Shown here piece after piece: positions 27,638 to 35,041 of a DNA stretch of 64,000 bases. A program made the translations under genes and the position numbers. The notes beneath the pieces are model-generated. The model had not been told where the DNA came from. It did no database searches and saw nothing but the letters and a program-made list of their open reading frames with translations. Source of the DNA: Paenibacillus sp. UNC499MF (GTDB lineage Bacteria; Bacillota; Bacilli; Paenibacillales; NBRC-103111); NCBI RefSeq assembly GCF_900107975.1, contig NZ_FNVF01000008.1, forward strand, positions 143,555 through 207,554, read 5' to 3'. Position 1 is the first letter of the stretch, and every line of letters starts with the position of its first letter.

Positions 27638-28342
27638 TTAGAAAAATTGTACGCGTTTCGAAAGCGCGCCCGTCGGTACCGCGAACGCTTGAGCCCGTTT
27701 GAAGTTAGCCGGAGCGCCGCGCACGATCGTCAACGCTTTATAGTATTCGATGAACGGAAATCCGTAAGTTTCACCGCGTGCGTAGGCATACACATTCATC
27801 GCTTTAACCCAAGTCTCGTATGCTTCATCGGGAATGTCAATAAAAATTTCCGGGTTGAAATCGTACGGATCTTCCCAGTTGTCGGCATAGTACAGATGGT
27901 TGGCGTAATGGGACGGAAGCTCGCGCTCGATCGTCTTCAATCCGGCGTAAAAACGCGCGTCATTGACAATATAATGCGTATTGGCGTGGTCTTTATGAAT
28001 ACTGCCCTTCCAGTGGGTGAGAATGATATCCGGTTTCACCTCGCGGATCACGTCGGCCACCTGGTATTTCACTTCTTCGTCGACGGGGAGCTCGGCGTCT
28101 TTGTAGGCCAGGAACTTGACGTCGGCCCCGACGATTTCGGCGAATTTGTGGGCTTCTTCGATTTTCTGCTTCGCGTACTCTTCCGGAGTCAGGCGGGGAT
28201 GCCCCTTCTCTCCCGGCGTCAGGTGCAGGAAAGTCGCTTTATGGCCGGCCTGCGTATATTTCGCGATAACGGCGCCCGCCGTCAGATCCAAGTCGCCGGC
28301 GTGACCGCCGATCGCCAAAATATGATGCTTTTGCTCTGTCAT
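27638..28342 (-). CDS. PIG-L family deacetylase with altered metal/catalytic motif
   Basis: 234 residues, cytoplasmic. The second zinc motif is intact (HKDH at 116-119, then His123). The first motif, normally AHPDDxE, reads GGHAGDLD: His14 and Asp17 are kept as zinc ligands, but Gly16 replaces the Asp that serves as general base in MshB/BshB-type enzymes. It sits 44 bp after the hydrolase and 30 bp before MurR, inside the muropeptide operon. It may remove acetyl groups from an amino sugar or act on another amide. Similar variants may form their own subfamily. Confidence 0.8.
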   Translation of the reverse strand: MTEQKHHILAIGGHAGDLDLTAGAVIAKYTQAGHKATFLHLTPGEKGHPRLTPEEYAKQKIEEAHKFAEIVGADVKFLAYKDAELPVDEEVKYQVADVIREVKPDIILTHWKGSIHKDHANTHYIVNDARFYAGLKTIERELPSHYANHLYYADNWEDPYDFNPEIFIDIPDEAYETWVKAMNVYAYARGETYGFPFIEYYKALTIVRGAPANFKRAQAFAVPTGALSKRVQFF

Positions 28343-28386
28343 GTCAATTCGCTCCTTTGGGTTGGATTACTCGGTTTACCGTCCAG

Positions 28387-29556
28387 TCAAAATCTCTCGT
28401 TCGTCACAACCGCTCCCGCGATCGCGTTATGCACGCAGGCGCGAAGCGCCGCCACCGTTCCGCCCCGTCCGTAATAGACCCGGTTGGTGAGCAGCACGAC
28501 GGCCAGATCCCGCTCGGGGTCCACCCACAGGCTGGTGCCCGTGAAGCCCGTATGGCCGAAGCTGCGCGGCCCCATCCAGTCGCCCGAGGCATCCAGCGGG
28601 TCGCCCTTGAGCGCCCAGCCGAGGCCGCGGTTTGCGCCCGGGATGTTCTCCGTGCGGCTGCGCACGGAGGCAAGGGCCGCCGCCCGCGAAAGGATGCGCC
28701 GCCCGGGCGCTTCCGTTCCCGCCGCGGCGTCCGGCCCTCCGGCCGGGGCGGGAACGAGCCCGCAGCCCAGCCACATGCGGGCATAGCGGACGAGATCGCC
28801 GGCCGATGCGAACAGCCCGGCGTGGCCGCTGACGCCGCCGAGGGCGCGGGCGTTCTCGTCGTGGACGACGCCGTGCAGGCGGACTCCGGCGGAGGCGTCG
28901 AACTCCGTCGCCGCGATGTCCGCCGCCCGCTCCGCAGGCGGGCAGAACCCGGCGCCGGTCATGCCCAGCGGCCCGAAGATTTTATCGTGCGCCGCCACAT
29001 CCAGCGGCACGCCCAGCATCTCCTCGGCTATTCGGCCGAGGGTCATGTAGCCGACGTCGCTGTATGCCATCCGCGTACCGGGTTTCGCCTGCAGCGGGGT
29101 GCGGTACACCGTCTGCCACATTTCTTCCCGCGTCAGATGCGACGCGTGCAGATTAACCAGCGGCGGAAGTCCCGACGTATGCGCCAGAAGCTGGCCTACC
29201 GTGACTTCTTCTTTGCCGCCGCTTGCAAACTCAGGCAGCCGGGAAGCCGCCGGTGTATCCAGAGTCAGCCGGCCTTCGTCTATGAGCCCGAGCACCAGCG
29301 GCAGCGTAACGGCCACCTTGGTGAGCGAGGCGCAGTCGTACAGGGTGCCGTCATGTACGGCGGCAGGCTCACGGCCTTCCGGCTCGGCGTAACCCGCCGC
29401 GTATACGAGGTCATGGTCTCCGCGCACGACGGCCAGCACCGCTCCGGGAGTAACGCCCGCCGCGATCTCGCGGTCAACGGCCCGGCAGGCGGCGATCACC
29501 CCTTCCGGCGAAAGGCCCAGCGCCGAAGCGCCGGATGCGGCCGCCTCATACCCCAT
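28387..29556 (-). CDS. Serine hydrolase of the beta-lactamase/PBP4 fold (AmlB-like)
   Basis: 389 residues without a signal peptide. The active-site motifs are SLTK (nucleophile Ser), YSD in MAYSDVGYM as the second motif, and HTG in GHTGFTG as the third. It overlaps the NamZ stop by 11 bp. In Bacillus subtilis the NamZ operon also encodes a hydrolase of this type (AmlB/YbbE). The precise bond cleaved is unknown; peptide or ester removal from muropeptides is plausible. GC content is very high in its middle part. Confidence 0.82.
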   Translation of the reverse strand: MGYEAAASGASALGLSPEGVIAACRAVDREIAAGVTPGAVLAVVRGDHDLVYAAGYAEPEGREPAAVHDGTLYDCASLTKVAVTLPLVLGLIDEGRLTLDTPAASRLPEFASGGKEEVTVGQLLAHTSGLPPLVNLHASHLTREEMWQTVYRTPLQAKPGTRMAYSDVGYMTLGRIAEEMLGVPLDVAAHDKIFGPLGMTGAGFCPPAERAADIAATEFDASAGVRLHGVVHDENARALGGVSGHAGLFASAGDLVRYARMWLGCGLVPAPAGGPDAAAGTEAPGRRILSRAAALASVRSRTENIPGANRGLGWALKGDPLDASGDWMGPRSFGHTGFTGTSLWVDPERDLAVVLLTNRVYYGRGGTVAALRACVHNAIAGAVVTNERF

Positions 29557-30760
29557 TGCCGCGGACCCCGGCGGCGGAAGCCGCCCCTTCTTCTCCGTAA
29601 AGCAGATACTTGCTGCGGATGCCGGCCCATTCCTTGCCGTCGCGTTCCCAGGAAGCGATAATAGCTTCCAAAGCGCCGGGCTCGTGCAGAGTCAGGCGAA
29701 TCCGGTCGCTGCCGCTCAGCAGGTCGATGAAGGTGGACTGGCCTTCCTTGAAAGGAGGCAGCCATTCGAACTCAGCCGGATGAAGCTTTTGAATCATACT
29801 CAGCAAGTGAAGGCCCGTAACGGCCGATTTGTACACGTCCGGCTCCGTAACGAACGTCATGACACCGTTGCACAGCTGACCGGCATGTTTCGAGAAGGTC
29901 GGCGTGAACGTGACGGGATGGAACCGTACTCCGGGAAGGTTCAGCGCATTCAGCTCACGGCAGGTTTCCTCCGCCTTCAGCCAGGGCGCTCCCACCTGCT
30001 CGAAAGGTTTGGTCGTACCGCGTCCTTCCGACAGGTTCGTTCCTTCGAACAGACAATGTCCCGCGTAAATACGCACCGTATCCATGGTCGGCATGTTCGG
30101 CGACGGCGGAAGCCAAGGCAGCCCGGTATCGGAATATTCCATGCTCCGCTCCCAGCCTTCCATCTTGACGACATACAGCTCGCACGGCGTCTTCATCCCA
30201 TCGGCCGCCAGCAGCGCGAATTCGCCGATGGTCATGCCGGTACGGGCGGGCATTCTCCACGCTCCTACCATCGACAGCAGGCTCTCGTCCAGCAGGCCGC
30301 CTTCCCACTGAAGCCCGCCGAGCGGATTGGGCCGGTCCAGCACAATCACGCGGACGCCCGCTTCGGCGCAGGCTTCAAGGGTATAGATCAGCGTGCTGAG
30401 ATACGTATAAAACCGGACGCCGAGATCCTGAATGTCAAAAACCATCGCCTGAAGCCCCGACAGCATGTCGGCCGTCGGTTTTTTATGCTTGCCGTACAGG
30501 CTGTATACCGGAATGCCCAGCTCCGGATCGGTTTCATCCCCGAACCGGACGCCTGCCTGGCGCTCCCCGCGGATACCATGCTCGCAAGCGAACAGCGCGC
30601 CCAGCTCCGCTCCTTCCAATGAAGCGCTAACCTTAATGGTCGACTGAAAATCACGATTGATCCCCGTCGGGTTCGTCAGCAAGCCGAATTTACGGCCTTT
30701 GAGCAGCGCGGGCCCCATTTCCGGAAACCGGTCGGCTCCCGTTTTCACCTTCCCTTGCAT
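29546..30760 (-). CDS. namZ: Exo-beta-N-acetylmuramidase, GH171 (DUF1343)
   Basis: 404 residues from ATG 30760, which has GGGAGG seven bases upstream; the longer frame to 30808 lacks a site. DUF1343 motifs are clear: FGLLTNPTGI, CEHGIRGERQAG (with the conserved Glu), PVYSLYGKHKKPT, DIQDLGVRFYTY and LDRPNPLGG. Known NamZ releases terminal MurNAc from peptidoglycan fragments. No signal peptide is seen, so this copy is predicted to work in the cytoplasm. It is the first gene of the leftward operon under the promoter at 30835-30863. Confidence 0.9.
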   Translation of the reverse strand: MQGKVKTGADRFPEMGPALLKGRKFGLLTNPTGINRDFQSTIKVSASLEGAELGALFACEHGIRGERQAGVRFGDETDPELGIPVYSLYGKHKKPTADMLSGLQAMVFDIQDLGVRFYTYLSTLIYTLEACAEAGVRVIVLDRPNPLGGLQWEGGLLDESLLSMVGAWRMPARTGMTIGEFALLAADGMKTPCELYVVKMEGWERSMEYSDTGLPWLPPSPNMPTMDTVRIYAGHCLFEGTNLSEGRGTTKPFEQVGAPWLKAEETCRELNALNLPGVRFHPVTFTPTFSKHAGQLCNGVMTFVTEPDVYKSAVTGLHLLSMIQKLHPAEFEWLPPFKEGQSTFIDLLSGSDRIRLTLHEPGALEAIIASWERDGKEWAGIRSKYLLYGEEGAASAAGVRGNGV

Positions 30761-30834
30761 GAGGTTACCCTCCCTTGTCGATAGTAAAATCGAATGATTA
30801 TTTTCCAATTAACTGTAACCGCTTTCTATGTGCT

Positions 30835-30863
30835 ATTATATCGTTTACGAAATTTTATTTCAA
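30835..30863 (-). promoter_or_regulatory. NamZ promoter with overlapping operator
   Basis: On the minus strand TTGAAA (30858-30863) and TATAAT (30835-30840) are 17 bases apart. The inverted repeat GAAAT-TTT-ATTTC at 30849-30861 overlaps the -35 and spacer, where binding would block polymerase. MurR/RpiR is the likely binder. Confidence 0.75.
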
Positions 30864-30879
30864 TTATTTTTTACTGTAT

Positions 30880-30986
30880 AAAATTTTGTTTCTTGCGGAT
30901 TTTCATGAAAATTTCCTTTTAATACGGGCGATTTGAAACCATTTAAAAATCATCTGAAAGCCTGTTTTCGATCAAAATTTTATTTC
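30880..30986. promoter_or_regulatory. Further MurR-like boxes between the divergent operons
   Basis: Two more 13-bp boxes related to GAAAT-N3-ATTTC are at 30880-30892 (AAAATTTTGTTTC) and 30974-30986 (AAAATTTTATTTC). A palindrome TTTCATGAAA is at 30901-30910. The spread suggests cooperative binding and possible looping across the 506-bp intergenic region. Confidence 0.5.
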
Positions 30987-31015
30987 AAAAGTTTCAAAAA
31001 TACATAAACTTTTAT

Positions 31016-31045
31016 TTTACAATCCTCCTCTGCTTCCGCTATACT
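31016..31045 (+). promoter_or_regulatory. Promoter of the kinase-MurQ operon
   Basis: TTTACA (31016-31021) and TATACT (31040-31045) are 18 bases apart. The leader before the kinase start is then about 215 bases with no recognised riboswitch. Confidence 0.6.
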
Positions 31046-31266
31046 ATTGGCAGGGACTTCAGGTTTATCCCCCTTTTTTCTCCTGTTTCCGCATCTTTAT
31101 TTAACGGTGGAAGCTGCTTTATCCCGTTTCGCATTCACTCGATTTCCAAAGTCGATAATCCCGATCCCGCCCGGCTCCGGCCGCGGCAGGCAATCGGCTG
31201 CGTTTTATACATCATGCCGGCATACTTTCACTTTCCACAAAAATAACGGAAGAAAAGGTGACTCCC

Positions 31267-32208
31267 ATGGATTACGTCATCGGCCTTGACGGCGGCGGCA
31301 CCAAAACCGAAGCCCTCGCAATCGACTTGAACGGCGCGGAGCTCGGTACCTGGACGGGCGGCCCGGGAAATCCCCATGCCGTTACTTTCGCAACCGCATC
31401 CGCAGAGCTCGGCCGGCTTCTCGCCACGGTCAGGGAAGCTTTGCCGGGACATAGATGCCTGGCCGTTTGCGCCGGCCTTGCCGGTGTGGACACCGCCGAA
31501 GAACGCGCCACGATGGAGCAATATCTGACCCGGACGCTTACGGGAAGTGCTTACGAAGGTGTTGCTCTTCTCATTAAAAACGATGCCGAAATCGCGCTGA
31601 AAGCCGCCCTCGGCTCCAGTACCGGCCTTATCGCCATTGCAGGCACGGGCTCCATCATTTACGCCTTCGATTCTCAAGGAAAGAAGTACCGTGCCGGAGG
31701 CTGGGGGCATCTGCTCGGTGATCAAGGCAGCGGCTACGACATCGGGCTCTCCGTTCTTCAAACCGTCATGAAAAGCTATGACGGCGTCCTTCCCCCGACC
31801 GCGCTCACAGAAGCCGTCCTTCAAAAGCACGGCATCCGGGAAGCGCCGGAGCTGCGCGGAATCGTTTATCAGCCCGGCGTGCAGAAGGCGCAGATTGCCG
31901 AGCACGCGGAGCTCGCCGTCCGTGCGGCCGCGGCGGGAGATACGCTCGCCCGGCAAATCATCGTGCGCTCGGCCGAAGATCTCGCCGACCTTGTCGTTGC
32001 GCTCCGAAACCGCCATCCCGAGCTTCACGGCCTGCAAATCGGCGCGGCCGGATCGATTTTCGCACATTGTCCGCTCTTCTACGATACCTTCCGGGTGAAC
32101 GTATCCCAGGAAGACGATTTATCGGACGTCATCTTGTCCGGCCGCCGATCATCCGCAGGCGCCGCCCACTACGCCGGGGAGCTTGCGGCTGCCCGCACGG
32201 CGAAGTAG
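31267..32208 (+). CDS. BadF/BadG-type N-acetylglucosamine / N-acetylmuramate kinase
   Basis: 313 residues from ATG 31267 with AAAGGTG upstream; GTG at 31258 is inside the ribosome site. ASKHA-fold phosphate motifs are DYVIGLDGGGTKTEALAID, GLAGVDTAEE, and IAIAGTGSIIY with GGWGHLLGDQGSGYDIG. The BadF family includes GlcNAc kinases and the clostridial MurK, which phosphorylates MurNAc and GlcNAc at C6. Being 65 bp before MurQ, it probably makes MurNAc-6-phosphate without a PTS. This replaces the MurP transporter route. Confidence 0.85.
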   Translation: MDYVIGLDGGGTKTEALAIDLNGAELGTWTGGPGNPHAVTFATASAELGRLLATVREALPGHRCLAVCAGLAGVDTAEERATMEQYLTRTLTGSAYEGVALLIKNDAEIALKAALGSSTGLIAIAGTGSIIYAFDSQGKKYRAGGWGHLLGDQGSGYDIGLSVLQTVMKSYDGVLPPTALTEAVLQKHGIREAPELRGIVYQPGVQKAQIAEHAELAVRAAAAGDTLARQIIVRSAEDLADLVVALRNRHPELHGLQIGAAGSIFAHCPLFYDTFRVNVSQEDDLSDVILSGRRSSAGAAHYAGELAAARTAK

Positions 32209-32273
32209 ACAGCGGCGATGCAGAAAACGGCGATGCTGCCTTTCTATCTCTTTTTAACTACCGGAGGTACCTT

Positions 32274-33188
32274 ATGAAAGAAAACATACACAGTCTTACG
32301 ACCGAGCAGCAAAATCCCCGGACCCGCCAGCTCGACCAGAGATCGGCCCTGGACATTGTCACGCTGATCAACCAGGAGGATTTAACCGTTGCGGAAACGG
32401 TCCGGCAGGTGCTTCCGGCCGTCGCCGAAGCGGTTGATTGGATCACGCAGCGGCTGTCCGCAGGCGGCAGGCTCTTTTATTTCGGGGCGGGAACAAGCGG
32501 AAGGCTGGGTATTCTCGACGCGTCCGAATGTCCGCCCACTTACGGAACCGATCCCAAGCTGATTCAGGGAATCATTGCGGGGGGACCCGCTGCGATTCTG
32601 AAAGCCGTCGAGGGAGCCGAAGACAGCGAGCAGCTCGGACGCGACGATGCGGATGCCTGCGGCATCAGCACCAAAGACGTCGTTGTCGGTATCGCGGCAA
32701 GCGGCAGGACGCCTTACGTGATCGGCGCCATGAAACGCGCCCGCGAACACGGGGCGAAAGTCATCGCCCTATGCAACAACCACGGCACCCCGATGGCGGC
32801 TATTGCCGATCTGGCCATTGAGCCCGTAGTCGGTCCGGAAGTCGTGCTCGGATCGACCCGCATGAAAGCGGGCACCGCTCAAAAAATGGTGCTGAACATG
32901 CTCACGACGGCGTCCATGGTACGTCTGGGCAAAGTTTATGATAATCTGATGGTGGACGTTCAGCCTTCCAACTACAAGCTGGTCGAACGCGCGAAACGCC
33001 TCATTGCGATGGCGACAGGCGCGGACAGCGAAGAGATTTCCCGGGCTTACACGGAATCCCAGGGCCACGTCAAAACCGCCATCGTCATGCTTCTTGCCGG
33101 CATGTCCTATGATGAAGCGGCACGCAAGTTAAAGGAAACCGGCGGCCAAGTCCGCACGGCGGTTGAATCGTCCGAAAGCGCCTCATAA
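32274..33188 (+). CDS. murQ: N-acetylmuramic acid 6-phosphate etherase
   Basis: 304 residues from ATG 32274 with GGAGG six bases upstream. The SIS-type signature FGAGTSGRLGILDASECPPT and the LGSTRMKAGTAQKM motif are diagnostic. The enzyme cleaves the D-lactyl ether of MurNAc-6-phosphate to GlcNAc-6-phosphate and D-lactate. It stands between the kinase and a GNAT gene on the plus strand. Confidence 0.96.
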   Translation: MKENIHSLTTEQQNPRTRQLDQRSALDIVTLINQEDLTVAETVRQVLPAVAEAVDWITQRLSAGGRLFYFGAGTSGRLGILDASECPPTYGTDPKLIQGIIAGGPAAILKAVEGAEDSEQLGRDDADACGISTKDVVVGIAASGRTPYVIGAMKRAREHGAKVIALCNNHGTPMAAIADLAIEPVVGPEVVLGSTRMKAGTAQKMVLNMLTTASMVRLGKVYDNLMVDVQPSNYKLVERAKRLIAMATGADSEEISRAYTESQGHVKTAIVMLLAGMSYDEAARKLKETGGQVRTAVESSESAS

Positions 33189-33220
33189 GCGTTTATTTCT
33201 CAGCGAAAGGTTGCATGCAC

Positions 33221-34507
33221 ATGAATGTCCGCTTAGTGAAACCTGATGAAATGACCGGAGCCGCGGCGCTTGCCGACTCGATTTTCCGGGACGGCGAGCA
33301 GGTATCGATGGCCGCCGGCTTCCCTTATTTGTTCTCCGCCGTCACTTCTTATTCGTTCGGAGCGTATGGAGAAGACGGCCGCATGACGGCTTTTATGGGA
33401 CTTCTCCCGTCCGCCGTCCGGATCGGGGCCGCGCGGCTTAACGTGTTCTCCGTCGGCGCGGTCTGCACGGCCCCCGAAGCACGGGGCCACGGGGTTGCCG
33501 GCAAGCTGCTCGATGCCGTCAAGGAACAAGTCGCCGCGGCAGACGGCGACCTCATCCTCGTGTCCGGCACGAGAAGCCTGTACACGCGCGCTGGCTGCCG
33601 CACGTTCGGGACAATCCGGCGTTATACCCTTACGCCGGAAATGGCCCCTGCGCTGCGCGAAGCGGCGTCCGGCGCGGCTGCGGCGGCACAAGCCGGTGCA
33701 GGCGCGGCCGACACGGCTGCTCCGCCAGCTTCGCAGGCTGGCGCTTCCGGCGGCGCGGCTGCGGCTGAGCCGTTCCTCTGCCGGGAATGGACGCGCAGCG
33801 ACCTGCCCGCCCTGGCCAAGCTGGCCGCTTCCCGCGAAGTCGCCTTCGAGCAGAGCCAGTGGGACTTGGCCATGCTCATTGACGCGCAGGCTTACGCGAG
33901 ATGCGTGAAGCTCGGCCACCGCGTCTACGTCGCGGAACGCCGCGGTGTTCCGGCCGCGTTCCTGGTCGCCGCGCTTCCGGGAAGCCTCCGGCCGAAGATG
34001 ACGCCGTTCGCCATCGAATGGGCGGGCGAAACTCCGGCCGTAGCCGCTCTGCTCGCGCATGCGCTGGAAACCGCGGCGCCGGAGAAGCTCGACGTGCTGG
34101 CTTCCCGGCACGATGCCCGACTGGCCGCGCTGCTGCAAGAGCATGCTCCGTTCGCGGACGAGCAGATTCTGGGCACCGTGTACGTGCCCGATGCGGCCCG
34201 TCTTTTCCGGCGCCTCAAGCCGTACCTGGCTGGGCTGCAGCCGGAAAAAGCGGCGGGGCTGGAAGGGAGCCCCGGCGCGGCCGATCGCGGCATCCGGTTA
34301 TCCTATCCGGGCCTGGATGACCTGGAACTGGATGCTGACGCGTGGATCGCGCTTCTGTTCGACGGAGCGTTCGTAATGCCGGAAGAGGCAGCGGATTCGG
34401 CTGCAGCGCCGGTTCTTCCCGAAGGGACACCGGCACAGTGGCGCGAAACGCTTACGGGTTTGTTCCCGGTTCCGTTTCCGTCGACCTCCGGCCTCAATTA
34501 CATCTGA
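33221..34507 (+). CDS. GNAT acetyltransferase, Eis-like two-domain type
   Basis: 428 residues (an ATG at 33215 is equally possible). The N-terminal GNAT domain has the CoA loop VGAVCTAPEARGHGVAGKLL. An Ala/Gly/Pro-rich low-complexity linker near residues 145-190 separates a second GNAT-like half and a C-terminal sterol-carrier-like tail, as in Eis proteins. It begins 33 bp after MurQ, so it is probably co-transcribed. The acceptor is unknown; an amino sugar is a context guess. GC is high throughout. Confidence 0.75.
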   Translation: MNVRLVKPDEMTGAAALADSIFRDGEQVSMAAGFPYLFSAVTSYSFGAYGEDGRMTAFMGLLPSAVRIGAARLNVFSVGAVCTAPEARGHGVAGKLLDAVKEQVAAADGDLILVSGTRSLYTRAGCRTFGTIRRYTLTPEMAPALREAASGAAAAAQAGAGAADTAAPPASQAGASGGAAAAEPFLCREWTRSDLPALAKLAASREVAFEQSQWDLAMLIDAQAYARCVKLGHRVYVAERRGVPAAFLVAALPGSLRPKMTPFAIEWAGETPAVAALLAHALETAAPEKLDVLASRHDARLAALLQEHAPFADEQILGTVYVPDAARLFRRLKPYLAGLQPEKAAGLEGSPGAADRGIRLSYPGLDDLELDADAWIALLFDGAFVMPEEAADSAAAPVLPEGTPAQWRETLTGLFPVPFPSTSGLNYI

Positions 34508-34581
34508 CGCGCGCATACCGTTTTCCCGTCGATACCGGCGTTCAGCCGGACCGGCGGGATATACGGCAATGTGCAGCCAAT

Positions 34582-34619
34582 AAAAAAAACGCCGCCCGTA
34601 AAGGGCCGGCGTTTTTTTT
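34582..34619 (+). terminator. Terminator of the kinase-MurQ-GNAT operon
   Basis: The arms AAAACGCCG and CGGCGTTTT with eight T after form a compact GC-rich hairpin about 75 bases past the GNAT stop. Confidence 0.88.
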
Positions 34620-34713
34620 CGTTTCAGTCCATCCTGCTGTAATACCGGTTCGACCGGCGGGTATGTTGAAACCTCCCGTCCAAGTCTCCGGTTCAATGCA
34701 TGAGCCTCTAAAA

Positions 34714-34872
34714 TTAGGGCAACCGGATCATATCCCGGGTATGCTTACGGATCGCTTTCCGCTTGCGAGGCAGGTTCACACAGGCATCCCATACAGTGCT
34801 AGAGAACAGGGAAAGCTGTCCTCCCTTAAATTCCCCGTCCGGCTTAGTCCCCACAATAGGCCGCTCCCTTTA
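34714..34872 (-). pseudogene. Possible C-terminal gene fragment
   Basis: Within the 534-bp gap before the LuxR gene, the minus strand reads RPIVGTKPDGEFKGGQLSLF and continues to a basic end, RKHTRDMIRLP, followed by TAA. The amino-acid composition looks like genuine protein, but a stop codon lies just upstream and no start or ribosome site is visible. It was not recognised as any family. The rest of the gap holds only a terminator. Confidence 0.3.
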
Positions 34873-35041
34873 CTATAGTTTGGGGGGCCGGTGCCTTCAT
34901 CCGGCAGAAAAACTCGCGGCAACTTTACGAATTGCAAATGAAATTATCCATTAACTTAAGTTAACTTGGAGCTTGTTTTTTTATATAATGATACAAAACA
35001 GATGGAAACGACCGCGGCTCTCTGCCGCTTGTGGAGGACTT

